Below, piece by piece: positions 34,410 to 43,808 of a stretch of 64,000 nt of DNA; the stretch's first letter is position 1, and the number at the start of each line of letters is the position of its first letter. Both the position numbers and the translations under genes were made by a program. The notes under the pieces were generated by a model that did not search any database, had not been told where the DNA came from, and worked only from the letters and a program-made list of their open reading frames with translations. The stretch comes from Methylobacterium sp. J-077 (GTDB taxonomy: Bacteria > Pseudomonadota > Alphaproteobacteria > Rhizobiales > Beijerinckiaceae), in NCBI RefSeq assembly GCF_022829365.1, contig NZ_JAKSYJ010000196.1, forward strand, positions 168,761 to 232,760, given 5' to 3'.

Positions 34410-35299
34410 CCGAAGCGATCCTCGGCGATTCCGCCGACCGGTCCGTGGATCCGTCCAGCGATCCCATCTTGACCCCTGCCGAAAGACCGTCCGTGCGACA
34501 TCCCCTGCGGATCCTGGCGCTCGCCAACCAGAAGGGCGGCGTCGGCAAGACCACGACGGCGATCAACCTCGGCACCGCGCTCGCGGCGATCGGCGAGGAC
34601 GTGCTGGTGCTCGACCTCGACCCGCAGGGCAACGCTTCCACGGGGCTCGGCATCGACCGGGCCCGGCGCCAGGTCTCGACCTACGACGTCATGACCGGCG
34701 AGGCGACGCTCGCCGAGGCGGTGATCCCCACGGCGGTGCCGCGGCTGTCGATCGCGCCCTCGACCATGGATCTCCTCGGCCTGGAGATGGAGCTGGCTAC
34801 CCTGCCCGACCGGGCGCACCGGCTGCGCGGCGTGCTCAAGGACATCGCCCAGGCCAAGGGCCTGGAGCGGATCAGCTACGTGTTGATCGATTGCCCGCCC
34901 TCGCTCAACCTGCTGACCATCAACGCGCTGGCCGCCGCCGACGCGGTGCTGGTGCCGCTGCAATGCGAATTCTTTGCGCTGGAGGGTTTGAGCCAGCTGC
35001 TGCGCACCGTCGAGCAGGTTCGCGGGGCGCTGAACCCGAAGCTGACCATCCAGGGCATCGTGCTGACGATGTACGATCCGCGCAACAACCTCTCCGCCCA
35101 GGTGGTGGCGGATGTGCGCGGCTTCATGGGCGACAAGGTCTACGAGACCGTGATCCCCCGCAACGTCCGCATCTCCGAGGCGCCGTCCCACGGCAAGCCG
35201 GCTTTGCTCTACGATTTGAAATGTGCCGGCAGCCAGGCGTATCTGCGCCTCGCCTCCGAGGTGATTCAGCGCGAAGGCCGGGTGCCGGCGGCGGCCTGA
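34406..35299 (+). CDS. parA: Chromosome partitioning ATPase ParA
   Basis: Moves ParB-parS complexes to segregate the origin. The protein has 297 residues, including an N-terminal extension of about 33. The deviant Walker A is ANQKGGVGKTTTAINL (residues 40-55). Also present are LDLDPQGNASTGLG, VLIDCPPSLNLLTINAL and a C-terminal RNVRISEAPSHGKP. It overlaps rsmG by four bases and is followed by parB after 56 bases. Confidence 0.97.
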   Translation: MTEAILGDSADRSVDPSSDPILTPAERPSVRHPLRILALANQKGGVGKTTTAINLGTALAAIGEDVLVLDLDPQGNASTGLGIDRARRQVSTYDVMTGEATLAEAVIPTAVPRLSIAPSTMDLLGLEMELATLPDRAHRLRGVLKDIAQAKGLERISYVLIDCPPSLNLLTINALAAADAVLVPLQCEFFALEGLSQLLRTVEQVRGALNPKLTIQGIVLTMYDPRNNLSAQVVADVRGFMGDKVYETVIPRNVRISEAPSHGKPALLYDLKCAGSQAYLRLASEVIQREGRVPAAA

Positions 35300-35355
35300 T
35301 TGTGTGATCCCGAAACTGTGGGGATCGAGTGCGGAGCGTGACACGGGTGACAAGG

Positions 35356-36276
35356 ATGGCGGAGGAGGGGGCACGACCCCGTCTCGGGCGCGGGCTCGCG
35401 GCGCTGATCGGTGATTTCGGCGATGCCGGACAGGCGGCGAAGCTCGACGGCAAGATCGAGGCGCAGCGCAAGGTCCCGGTGGAGTTCCTGCGCCCGAACC
35501 CGCGCAACCCCCGCCGCAGCTTCGGCGAGGCGGAACTCGCGGAACTGGCGACCTCGATCACCCAGCGCGGCATCATCCAGCCGATCGTGGTTCGCCCCCT
35601 CGCGGACGTGCCGGGCGCCTTCGAGATCGTGGCCGGCGAGCGCCGCTGGCGGGCGGCCCAGAAGGGCGGCCTCGACGAGGTGCCGGTGGTGATCGTCGAG
35701 ATCGACGACCGCGCCTCCCTCGAATTCGCCATCCTGGAGAATGTCCAGCGGGCCGACCTCAACCCGATCGAGGAGGCGTCCGGCTACGAGCGCCTGATGC
35801 AGGACTTCGCTTACACCCAGAAGGAGCTGGCCGAGATCCTCGGCAAGAGCCGCAGCCACCTCGCCAACACCCTGCGCCTGCTCAACCTGCCGCCCGCCGT
35901 GCAGGACCGGGTCACCGCCGGGGATCTCACCGCAGGCCATGCCCGCGCGCTCCTGTCGGTGCGCGATCCCGAGGCCCTGGCCCGCCGGGTCGTGGCCGAG
36001 GGCCTGTCGGTGCGCGAGGTCGAGGCCATGGCGGCGTCGGAGGCCGCCGAGGCCGCGGCCCCCGACACCCCCCGCCCCGGCCGCCCACGCCTCTCGGCCG
36101 AGCGCCCGGCCCCGGTCCGCGACCTGGAATTGCGGATCCGCCGGGCCCTCGGGGTCGACGTGACCTACAAGCCCAAGGACGCGGACTCGGGCGAGATCCG
36201 CATCCGCTACGAGACCCAGGACGAGCTGGAAGGCCTGCTCAACCGGTTCAAGGTGTCGGAGCCGGAACAGGGCTGA
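35356..36276 (+). CDS. parB: Chromosome partitioning protein ParB
   Basis: CTP-dependent clamp that loads at parS; 306 residues. It starts MAEEGARPRLGRGLAALIGD, the usual ParA-stimulating leader, which favours this ATG over the GTG at 35329. The CTP-binding part has NPRNPRRSF and AGERRWRAAQ. The helix-turn-helix is TQKELAEILGKSRSHLANTL, and the C-terminal dimer domain ends near FKVSEPEQ. It is the end of the mnmG-rsmG-parA-parB run. Confidence 0.97.
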   Translation: MAEEGARPRLGRGLAALIGDFGDAGQAAKLDGKIEAQRKVPVEFLRPNPRNPRRSFGEAELAELATSITQRGIIQPIVVRPLADVPGAFEIVAGERRWRAAQKGGLDEVPVVIVEIDDRASLEFAILENVQRADLNPIEEASGYERLMQDFAYTQKELAEILGKSRSHLANTLRLLNLPPAVQDRVTAGDLTAGHARALLSVRDPEALARRVVAEGLSVREVEAMAASEAAEAAAPDTPRPGRPRLSAERPAPVRDLELRIRRALGVDVTYKPKDADSGEIRIRYETQDELEGLLNRFKVSEPEQG

Positions 36277-36361
36277 GGAAGGTTTTCGCCGGCTCCCAGT
36301 GCTCCAACGGCCCCTGAGATCCATACTCGGATCCGTGGTTCCGCAGCTACAGGATGAACCG

Positions 36362-36481
36362 CCTTGTCATTCCGGGGCGCCGTAGGCGAGCCCGGAATCC
36401 AGATCCGCCGACGACGCCAGATCTTGATCTGTCTGCGGCTATGGATCCCGGGTTCCGCTGCGCGGCCCCGGGATGACAAGG
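36362..36481. repeat. Palindromic element with CCTTGTCATTCCGGGGC ends
   Basis: The outer arms CCTTGTCATTCCGGGGC and GCCCCGGGATGACAAGG enclose inner arms around GGAATCCAGATC and GGATCCCGGGTTCC. The 120-bp unit sits between the convergent parB and holA genes, where it could end transcription from both sides. The remainder of 36277-36592 holds no gene. Confidence 0.75.
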
Positions 36482-36592
36482 TGGATGATCGAGCGCTGCG
36501 AGAATTCCCGACCGTAAGACGAATCAAATCCCCTCTGTGAGGGGAACGCACGCCATCGCAGACCTACGCATCCTATCGAGCCAGCATCACCC

Positions 36593-37636
36593 CTAACGCC
36601 GCCGCCGGGCGCCGGCCTCCGCCACCCGCAGCAGCGCCGCGGAGGCCAGAGCGTGGGACAGTTCCGGCTCGGCCCGTCGGCAGGCCAGGATCGCCTCCTG
36701 AAGGGCCTTTGCGGCCTGCCGCAGGGTTCCGGCCTGCCAGGCGCCGAGCTGGCCCTCGATGCTGGCCTTGCGCTTGAAATGCAGGCCCCGCCAGGAGGCC
36801 ACCATCAGGGACGGGGTCTTGTCCGGGTTGTCGAGGCGGGTCGCCAGCAGGGTCAGGGCGTGCCGCAGGGCGGAGCCGAGCACCACGCCGGGATCCAGCC
36901 CCTCGTGCCGGAACCGCCGGTAATCGCGCTCCACTGCCTCCCGGCGGCCGTCGAAGGCGGCGTCGATCAGGGTGTTGAGCACGCTGGCGGCCACGTCGCT
37001 GGTGATCGCCTCGATGTGGTCGAGGGTGACGACCTTGTCCCCTTGCCCTTCCCCGCCCGCGTAGAGCGCCAGCTTCTCGATCTCCATCAGGCTGGCCCGG
37101 CGGTCGCCGCCGAGGCTGCGGGCCAGGACCTCCCGGGCGGCCCGCTCGATGCGCAGGCCGCGCTCCTGCAGGGTGCGGTCGATCAGGTCGCCGAGCGTGC
37201 GCTCGTCGTCGGCGTAGCAGGGGATCGCCAGCGCCTTGGGCGAGCGCTCGCACAGGACCCGCATCGGGTTGTTCTTGGCGAGGTCGCCGCCCTCCACGAC
37301 GATGCGGGCATCGGCCACCTCGGCACCGAGCACCGCCTCGACCGCGGGGGCGTAGTTGCGGCTGCCCGGCCGGACCCAGATCGACCGACGGCCGCCGAAC
37401 AGGCCCATGGTCCCGGCCTCGTCGCAGAGCCGGCCCGGATCGGAGGCGAGGGTGTCGCCGTCGATCCGCACCAGCGCGAAGGGATCGCCCGGGTCGGTGA
37501 CGAAATCCTCGGCGAGCTTTCGCGCACGCTCGGTGACCAGGCCGGTATCCGGCCCATAGACCAGGATCACCGGGATGCGCGGATCGGGCCCGCGCCGGAT
37601 CAGGCCCTCGATCTCGCCCGCCTTGACCGCGGTCAA
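36593..37636 (-). CDS. holA: DNA polymerase III subunit delta
   Basis: Clamp-loader subunit that opens the beta clamp; 347 residues. It begins MTAVKAGEIEGLIRRGPDPR, followed by ILVYGPDTGLVTERARKLAE and the conserved EIEKLALYAGG and DVAASVLNTLIDAAFDG segments. It starts seven bases after lptE, so the two form an operon, as in many Hyphomicrobiales. Confidence 0.93.
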   Translation of the reverse strand: MTAVKAGEIEGLIRRGPDPRIPVILVYGPDTGLVTERARKLAEDFVTDPGDPFALVRIDGDTLASDPGRLCDEAGTMGLFGGRRSIWVRPGSRNYAPAVEAVLGAEVADARIVVEGGDLAKNNPMRVLCERSPKALAIPCYADDERTLGDLIDRTLQERGLRIERAAREVLARSLGGDRRASLMEIEKLALYAGGEGQGDKVVTLDHIEAITSDVAASVLNTLIDAAFDGRREAVERDYRRFRHEGLDPGVVLGSALRHALTLLATRLDNPDKTPSLMVASWRGLHFKRKASIEGQLGAWQAGTLRQAAKALQEAILACRRAEPELSHALASAALLRVAEAGARRRR

Positions 37637-37643
37637 AGCCGGC

Positions 37644-38189
37644 TCACGGCTTGGTCGACAGTACGGCGGCCAGGCGCGTCTTGATCTGGTCGGCCAGGAC
37701 GCTGGCGAGGCGGATCTCGGCGTCGCGCGCCGCCCGCTGGCTGGCGAAGCGCTGGACCGAGCGGTCGTAGGTCGCGGTCGAGGTCGCCACGCCCTCGGAA
37801 TAGACCTTGGTGCCGGCCATGTCCTCCAGGCTGTACTTGATGTTGGCCACCAGCGTGCCGGCCTCGGCGCGGCCGGTGGTCGAGGAGACGATCGGGGTCT
37901 GCACGATCTCGGAGCCCGAGAGCTTCAGCCGGTAGCGCTTGCTCGCCGGCTGGCTCGACCCGTCGAGCTCGAAGATCAACTCGCTGCGCAGGTAATGCCC
38001 GAGCCGTTCCTGGCCTTGAGCCATCCCGACATCGTCGACCTGCACGGAGGCCAGCAGGGCCTGCACGGTCTCGCCGGACGCGGTCGGCCCGTAGAGCGGG
38101 CGGAAGCAGGCCGACAGGCTCAGCGCCAGGCCGGCGACGCAGGCGAGACGGCCTATCCGGCTCGCAACCGATACTCCCGAACGCACCAT
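37644..38189 (-). CDS. lptE: LPS-assembly lipoprotein LptE
   Basis: Outer-membrane lipoprotein that plugs the LptD barrel during LPS export; 181 residues. Signal peptide and lipobox are VAGLALSLSAC, followed by FRPLYGPTASG. Position upstream of holA supports the call. The ATG at 38189 gives a standard signal peptide. Confidence 0.9.
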   Translation of the reverse strand: MVRSGVSVASRIGRLACVAGLALSLSACFRPLYGPTASGETVQALLASVQVDDVGMAQGQERLGHYLRSELIFELDGSSQPASKRYRLKLSGSEIVQTPIVSSTTGRAEAGTLVANIKYSLEDMAGTKVYSEGVATSTATYDRSVQRFASQRAARDAEIRLASVLADQIKTRLAAVLSTKP

Positions 38190-38310
38190 CACGTCGCCGT
38201 TCCGCCCCGCTTCGCCGCAGTCCCTCTTAGCCCGGACCGGGAGGGCCACGCCATGAGACTACGCGGCAACCGTTACGATTCCTCTGCGGCGAGAGCGTGG
38301 TCGCCCGGTT

Positions 38311-39255
38311 TCAGATCGTTGCCAGATAACCCGAGACCGTGACGATCGAGAGGATCGTCGAGACCAGCACCACCGTGGCGGTTAGGTCGGCCTCGCGGCG
38401 GTAGAACTCCGCCAGCATGAACGGGCCGGTCCCGGTGGGCAGCGCGGCCATCAGCACCGCGACGTGCAGCAGCAGCGGCGGCAGGTCGAACACATACCGG
38501 CCGAGGCCGTAGGCGAGAGCCGGCTGCCCGACGAGCTTCAGGCCGACCAGCAGCGCCGCCGCCCGGGGCTGGGCGCTGCCGGGCCTGCGCTTCTGGGCCA
38601 GGAACAGGCCGAGCGCCACCAGGGCGCAGGGCGAGGCCGCGCCGCCGAGGAGTTTCAGAAAGGTCTCGGCCGCCGCCGGCAGGGTGAGGCCTGCAATCGG
38701 GATCAGAGCGCCCAGCGCCGGCGCCACCAGCAGCGGATTGCGGATCAGCGAGCGGCCGACCGCGCGCCAGACCGGGACGCCGGACCCGCCCGCGCCCGTC
38801 TCCCGCCGGAGCCCGGTCTCGATCAGCACGATCGCCACCGCGAACACGCCGCAGACCGTCAGGATCGCCGCCACGGTGGTCGGGGCCAAAGCCTCCGGGC
38901 CAAAGGCGACCAGCGCCAGGGGGAAGCCCATGAACCCGGCATTGGGATAGCCGGCATTCAGCCCGTCCACGGCGGCGTCGGAGAGCGGGTGCCCCTGCCC
39001 CCGCCGGATCAGCACCGTGAGGGCGAACACCGCCAGGCTGCTCAGCCCGAAGGTCGCGATGAAGCCCGGCTTCCAGATCGCGCTCCAATGGGCGTGCGCG
39101 GTCACGTCGAACAGCAGCGCCGGCAGAGCCAGGAACACCACGAAGCGGTTGAGCTCGGTGGTTGCGGCGGCGCCGAGCACGCCGATCCGCCGGGCCAGCC
39201 AGCCGGAAAAGATCAGCGCGAAGATCGGCAGCACGACCAGCAGGGTCGAGAGCAT
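38311..39255 (-). CDS. AEC (auxin efflux carrier) family transporter
   Basis: Inner-membrane protein of 314 residues with about ten hydrophobic segments in two five-helix halves. NAGYPNAGFMGFPLAL in the first half and the LPTGTGPFMLAEFYRRE end are typical of AEC carriers, which export organic anions such as malate or malonate. It is upstream of lptE on the same strand, 121 bases away. Confidence 0.9.
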   Translation of the reverse strand: MLSTLLVVLPIFALIFSGWLARRIGVLGAAATTELNRFVVFLALPALLFDVTAHAHWSAIWKPGFIATFGLSSLAVFALTVLIRRGQGHPLSDAAVDGLNAGYPNAGFMGFPLALVAFGPEALAPTTVAAILTVCGVFAVAIVLIETGLRRETGAGGSGVPVWRAVGRSLIRNPLLVAPALGALIPIAGLTLPAAAETFLKLLGGAASPCALVALGLFLAQKRRPGSAQPRAAALLVGLKLVGQPALAYGLGRYVFDLPPLLLHVAVLMAALPTGTGPFMLAEFYRREADLTATVVLVSTILSIVTVSGYLATI

Positions 39256-39362
39256 GGGCGGTCCGGGTCGGAGGACGAGGCTTCGGCCTTAGGACGGAAC
39301 CCGCGCCGACCTCCAGTCCCGAAGGCGGGGACCTGCCATGCTCCCCTGCCCTCGCGGGACGC

Positions 39363-41606
39363 CTACCAGCGGTAGATCAGGCTGCCGATCACTGTGGCCG
39401 GGGCGCCGCGGTAACAGAAGCCGGCCTGGCAATTGTAGTAATCGCGGTCGAAGATGTTGAACGCGTTGATCTGCGCCCGGACGCCTTTGTACTTCGGATC
39501 GAGCGCCCCGAAGTCGTAGGCGACCAGAGCGTCGAACAGGGTCACGGTCGGGTTGCGGACCGTATTCTCGTCGTCGGCAAAGCTGTTGGCGTTGAACCGG
39601 ATACCGCCGCCGACCGTCAATCCGCGCAGCGCGGAGGAGGGCGGGAACAGGTACGTCAGAAAGGACGCGAAGGTATCGCCCGGGATACCCGAGAGGCGAT
39701 TCCCGTCGATCGCCGCACCGGTGAAGGCCGAGGTCTGCTTGAGGAAGCGGAAGTCGAGATGGGTGTAGGCGACGGTCAGGTTGGTCCCCGGGGCGAAGTT
39801 CGCCGTCGCCTCCATCTCGAAGCCGCGCGAGTTGACCTCACCGGTCGCCACTTGATTGGCGAAGTTCGTGGGATCCTGGCGCAGGATGCTGGTCTGGTTG
39901 ATATCGAAGCCCGCGATGGCCGCGCTGATGTTTGTACCCGGGATCAGGTACTTGACGCCCGCCTCGATCTGATCGCCGGTGGCGGGCCTGTAGGGGCGGC
40001 CGGTGACGATGTTGACGCCGACCTGTGGGGTGAAGGTCGTGGCGTAGCTGGCGTAAGGGACGAGGCCGGGCGCGAGTTCGTAGTTCAGGCCGGCGCGGTA
40101 CGTGAAGGCGCTGTCGTTCTGGCTTTGCGGTCCGGCGACGACGCCTCGGGTTACGCTCGCCGTGTCGGAGGCGACCCAGTCCTGCCGTCCGGTCAGCGTC
40201 AGGACGAATCTCCCCCACTTCGCCTGTTCCTGGACATAGAGGCCGACCTGATCCTGCGCCTGACGCGACGAGCGGTCGATGGTCGGCCGGGTGATCGGCT
40301 GGCGGCCGTAGTTCAGGGTGAGCAGGTTGAGGTCGGGCGCCACGCCGAAACCGGCGATGCTCGAGAAGTCGTAATGGTAGTAATCGACGCCGGTGAGCAG
40401 CGTGTGGGCGATCGGCCCGGTCCGGAGGTGGCCCTCGAGCTGCGTGTCGATCGCGAAGGAGGCCAGCGACTGCTTGAACAGGCCGGTGGACCGCTGCGCG
40501 CTGAGGCCTGTCACCGAATCGACCTGCGTGTACGAAAAGTTGGCTTCGGCTCCGGAATAGCGGAAGTTCTGCCGCAGGATCAGATCCGGCGAGAACACGT
40601 GCTCGAAGGCGTAGCCGACCCGGTGCTGATCGGTCCGATAGGTGTTGAGCGCGCCGTCGCCCGAGTAGATCCGCGACACGCGGAAGCCCGGGAAGTTGTA
40701 GAAGCTGGCATTGCCCGGGACGTTCGATTCCTGGAATTCGGTGAGCAGCGTGAAGGTCGTGTTGGCCGTGGGCCGCCACGTGAAGGCGGGGGCGATGGTG
40801 AACCGATCGTCCCGGACGCCGGGTCCGGGCAGGAACGTGTCGGACTGGCGCGCGACGCCGGTGAGCCGGTAGGCCATCGTTCCGTCGGAGCCTTCGACGG
40901 GGCCGCCGATGTCGAAATTACCCTGGTAGCGGTCGAAGCTGCCCCCCTGGAACCAGACCTCGCCGAACTGGGCGAAGACCGGGCGCTTGCTGGTCACGTC
41001 GACGATGCCGCCGGGAGAGCCGAGCCCGTAGAGGCCGGAGGCTGGCCCACGCAAGATGGTCAGCGCCTCGGCGCCATAGGGCTCGATACGAGGGACAGCA
41101 AAGCCGACGCCTGTCTGGCGTAGGCCGTCGCGGAAGATACCGTCGTAGGTCTCGGCGAAGCCCCGGATGTAGAACGAGTCCGCGCGCGGGTCGAAGCCGA
41201 ACACGTTGCTCGACACGCCTGGCGTGTAGGCGAGCGCCTCGTTGAGGCTCTGGACGTTGCGGTCGTTGAGCTGCTCCCGGGTGACCACCGAGACCGATTG
41301 CGGGGTCTCGATCAGCGGCGTGTTGGTCTTGGTGGCGGTCGGGCTGACGCGCGCGACGTAGCCGGTGATCCCGGAAGGACCGCCGCCGCCGCCGCCGCTC
41401 GTGGCCGAGCCGTTGCCGTTGCCGCCGCTGACATTGGCAACCCCGAAGCCGGTCCCGGCAGGGAGCGCGGAGGCGGGACGGGTGGCCTCCACGGAGATCT
41501 CGTTGAGCTGCACGGCGCCCTGCGCAACGGCCTGGGGTGCGACGGCGGCGGTCGCCAGAGCCGTGGAGGTGACAAGCAATTGGAGGCGGGTGAGACGCAT
41601 GGACAT
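39363..41606 (-). CDS. TonB-dependent siderophore receptor
   Basis: Outer-membrane receptor of 747 residues for ferric siderophores. The signal peptide is MSMRLTRLQLLVTSTALATA, with cleavage near VAQ-GAV. A TonB-box-like region and a plug domain follow (TPQSVSVVTREQLNDRNVQS, then FYIRGF), then a 22-strand barrel ending in IGSLIYRW. AGGG precedes the ATG at 41606. It has no adjacent ABC transporter or siderophore synthesis genes, so it may take up a xenosiderophore. Confidence 0.93.
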   Translation of the reverse strand: MSMRLTRLQLLVTSTALATAAVAPQAVAQGAVQLNEISVEATRPASALPAGTGFGVANVSGGNGNGSATSGGGGGGPSGITGYVARVSPTATKTNTPLIETPQSVSVVTREQLNDRNVQSLNEALAYTPGVSSNVFGFDPRADSFYIRGFAETYDGIFRDGLRQTGVGFAVPRIEPYGAEALTILRGPASGLYGLGSPGGIVDVTSKRPVFAQFGEVWFQGGSFDRYQGNFDIGGPVEGSDGTMAYRLTGVARQSDTFLPGPGVRDDRFTIAPAFTWRPTANTTFTLLTEFQESNVPGNASFYNFPGFRVSRIYSGDGALNTYRTDQHRVGYAFEHVFSPDLILRQNFRYSGAEANFSYTQVDSVTGLSAQRSTGLFKQSLASFAIDTQLEGHLRTGPIAHTLLTGVDYYHYDFSSIAGFGVAPDLNLLTLNYGRQPITRPTIDRSSRQAQDQVGLYVQEQAKWGRFVLTLTGRQDWVASDTASVTRGVVAGPQSQNDSAFTYRAGLNYELAPGLVPYASYATTFTPQVGVNIVTGRPYRPATGDQIEAGVKYLIPGTNISAAIAGFDINQTSILRQDPTNFANQVATGEVNSRGFEMEATANFAPGTNLTVAYTHLDFRFLKQTSAFTGAAIDGNRLSGIPGDTFASFLTYLFPPSSALRGLTVGGGIRFNANSFADDENTVRNPTVTLFDALVAYDFGALDPKYKGVRAQINAFNIFDRDYYNCQAGFCYRGAPATVIGSLIYRW

Positions 41607-41734
41607 GGAACCCTGAGATGCGCCGGTCACCGGCGCTTCAACCTCAGGATCAACCGTTCACGGGGTCGCGATCAAGCCGAAAACGTGTTGTAAATCACAC
41701 ACTTAGAGGTGTTAAAATCTGAAGTTGTTCGCAT
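41607..41734 (-). promoter_or_regulatory. AT-rich promoter region of the siderophore receptor gene
   Basis: This 128-base gap is clearly more AT-rich than its surroundings, especially 41685-41734. On the minus strand it holds TGAATGCGAACAACTTCA, a TGAA-N10-TTCA inverted repeat that could be an iron-regulator operator. It does not match the Fur, RirA or Irr consensus exactly, so this is a suggestion only. Confidence 0.4.
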
Positions 41735-42601
41735 TCAAAACTCCAGCGGCGGCTCCCGCAGGGCATCGGCCTCGCGGGTGCAGACGGCCTGGTCGGGGGC
41801 CGTGCCGCCTCCTGACAGGGCGCCGCGCAGCTCGGCGCGGGCCTTCTCCAGGTCGGCCCGGAAGCCCGGATCGCCCATCAGCGTGGCGAAGACCGAGGTG
41901 CCGGTGAGGCGACCGGCCGCCACGTCGCTGAGCCAGTGCACTCCGCACACGACCCGGCTCTCGCCATAGGCTCGGCCGCGCGCCAGGATCGCGGTGGCCT
42001 TCTCGGGCACCAGGGAGGCCAGGATCAGCGCGTAGGCCCAGCCCTGGGTGGCGTGGCCGGACGGGTAGCTGAAGCTGTCGGCGAGCGCCTGGCTCCGCTG
42101 GACGCAGATCGGCGCCTCGTTGCCCACGAAGGGGCGCAGCCGGCGGTAATGCACCTTCGGCCCCCGCGTCGCCCGGGCGAGGTCGAGCCGGGCGCGCTCC
42201 AAGAGGTTGAGCACCACCGGCACACGGCTCTGGTCGATCCGGGTGCCGAGGACGCAGGCGAAATTGTCGAGCACCGCGGCCGCGCCCTCCGACACGTCGT
42301 TGGCCGCGATCTCCCAGCGGGGGCTGCCCTTCAGCGCGCGGGTGCCGTTAAAGGCCGCACGGTCGGCCTTGTCGAGGGGCGCGTCATGGGCCGGCGGCGG
42401 CGGCAGGATCTGGACGGCATCGGGTAGTGCCGTCTCGGCCAGATAAGGTTTCACCGCCGGCTTGCCGGGCTTGAGCGTGTCGGCCCCCAGCGACGGCGCC
42501 GCCGGCGGGTTCGACGGTGCCGGGCGGGGCGTATCCTCGGCGCGCACCGGGGACGCGGCGATCAGGACGGCGAGGGCCGGCAGGGAGAGGGTGCGCAGCA
42601 T
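41735..42601 (-). CDS. Class A (PhoN-like) acid phosphatase, PAP2 family
   Basis: Periplasmic phosphomonoesterase of 288 residues with a signal peptide (MLRTLSLPALAVLIAASPVR). The three-part PAP2 signature is present: a K-x6-RP element in KVHYRRLRPF, SYPSGHATQGW, and SRVVCGVHWLSDV (SR-x5-H-x3-D). A Pro-rich stretch of about 40 residues follows the signal. It is upstream of the TonB receptor on the same strand, possibly independent. Confidence 0.92.
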   Translation of the reverse strand: MLRTLSLPALAVLIAASPVRAEDTPRPAPSNPPAAPSLGADTLKPGKPAVKPYLAETALPDAVQILPPPPAHDAPLDKADRAAFNGTRALKGSPRWEIAANDVSEGAAAVLDNFACVLGTRIDQSRVPVVLNLLERARLDLARATRGPKVHYRRLRPFVGNEAPICVQRSQALADSFSYPSGHATQGWAYALILASLVPEKATAILARGRAYGESRVVCGVHWLSDVAAGRLTGTSVFATLMGDPGFRADLEKARAELRGALSGGGTAPDQAVCTREADALREPPLEF

Positions 42602-42794
42602 CGGATCCGTGGCGGTGTCGGGCGAAGGAGTAGGCGGGCCGCTCCCGCAGACAAACGAACGGCTTGGCCGGACGGTTCAGTCCGCCACAGGCCTCCGATC
42701 CTGTCCAGGGGCCGCCGTGATGGATGGGAGGCGGTTGACCCGAGCGGCCGGCTGCGAGAACGCTACGGCGTTCCCGTTCCGGCCTCCCGACCGC

Positions 42795-43358
42795 ATGGCT
42801 CAGCCCCTCGACCGCGCCCGCCTCCTGGAGGCCTTCGAGATGCTCGGTACCGACCTCGCCGCGCACGGGCAGTTCGTCGAACTCGCCGTCTATGGCGGCG
42901 GCGCGCTGATGCTGCAATTCGCGTGGCGGCGCGCCACCGAGGATGTCGATGCCGTCGTGCGGGCCGGCTACGACGAGGCGGCTCTCGCACCCTCGGTGAT
43001 CCGGGTCGCCGAGCGGATGGGGCTGGAGCCGGACTGGCTCAACGATGCCGTCGGCATGTTCACCCCGCTCGACGAGGACGAGACATGGTTCGCCCTGTCC
43101 GGCACCTATCCCACCGGGGGGACACCGGGGCTTCGGACCATCCTGGCGAGCCCGGCCTACCTTCTGGCGATGAAGCTGCACGCCCTGCAGAGCCTCGACC
43201 GCGGCGACTGGGATCTGAATGACGCACGCGCCCTCTCGGCTCATCTGGGCTTGGGCGACGTGGAGGCATTGGAGCACCTCTATTGCTCGATCTACGGCGA
43301 GGACCCGTCGCCGGAGGCGCGAGCCCGGTTTCCCGCTGTAATCGCGGGGAGGCTATGA
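42795..43358 (+). CDS. Nucleotidyltransferase-fold protein (DUF6036/AbiEii-like)
   Basis: Protein of 187 residues. VYGGGALMLQF is the GG(S/A) motif of the polymerase-beta nucleotidyltransferase fold and RRATEDVDAVV supplies the acidic pair. LRTILASPAYLLAMKLHALQ is the helix that follows in AbiEii-type proteins. Such proteins can be toxins of type IV or MenAT-like systems or modify tRNA. The ATG at 42795 starts at the domain; the open frame extends further upstream without similarity. It overlaps the next gene by four bases (ATGA), so the two form a module. Confidence 0.72.
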   Translation: MAQPLDRARLLEAFEMLGTDLAAHGQFVELAVYGGGALMLQFAWRRATEDVDAVVRAGYDEAALAPSVIRVAERMGLEPDWLNDAVGMFTPLDEDETWFALSGTYPTGGTPGLRTILASPAYLLAMKLHALQSLDRGDWDLNDARALSAHLGLGDVEALEHLYCSIYGEDPSPEARARFPAVIAGRL

Positions 43359-43792
43359 GACCGCATTCCCTGGCGGAGGTGGTCGAGCGCGCGCGCGGCG
43401 GCGACGATTGGGAGCACCACCTGCGTGACTTCCTCGACGCCTTCTACGCGGCCGACGGCGACGTCGCGCGGCAGGCGGCGTTCATCGCCGACGAGCCGGG
43501 CCTGCTCGGGCGCCCGGAGGCCGATGCCTTCCTGGGCGGGGCCGGGGAGCATCTGGCCCGGCGCTGGGGCCTGCCGATCCCGGGCTGGGTCCGGGCCGGG
43601 AGCCGGTATCTGGCGACCGCCCTGTTCGTGCCCGACGAGAAGGCCCTGCGGGGCTATCTCATCTGCGTCAGCCCGGTGTCGTTCCGGACGCGGCTGATCT
43701 TCACCGGGCCGGACCCGCTCCAGCGCGCTCGCTTCCCCTACCACCGCGGCGTGATCACGATGCCGCCGGAACATGGGTTTCCAAAGGGCTGA
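43355..43792 (+). CDS. Partner of the nucleotidyltransferase, unknown family
   Basis: Protein of 145 residues, translationally coupled to the nucleotidyltransferase. SLAEVVERARGGDDWEHHLR and FLDAFYAA are helical. The middle part ADAFLGGAGEHLARRWGLPI and the end VSFRTRLIFTGPDPLQRARF, followed by PYHRG, look like a conserved small domain. I recall proteins of this shape next to DUF6036 genes but cannot name the family. An antitoxin or substrate-recognition role is possible. Confidence 0.65.
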   Translation: MRPHSLAEVVERARGGDDWEHHLRDFLDAFYAADGDVARQAAFIADEPGLLGRPEADAFLGGAGEHLARRWGLPIPGWVRAGSRYLATALFVPDEKALRGYLICVSPVSFRTRLIFTGPDPLQRARFPYHRGVITMPPEHGFPKG

Positions 43793-43808
43793 GCCCTTTG
43801 ATGGGTGA

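Noticed and set aside
41685..41734. Fur or RirA box upstream of the siderophore receptor
   Set aside because: A TGAA-N10-TTCA repeat is present, but spacing and sequence do not fit the published consensus closely enough to name the regulator.
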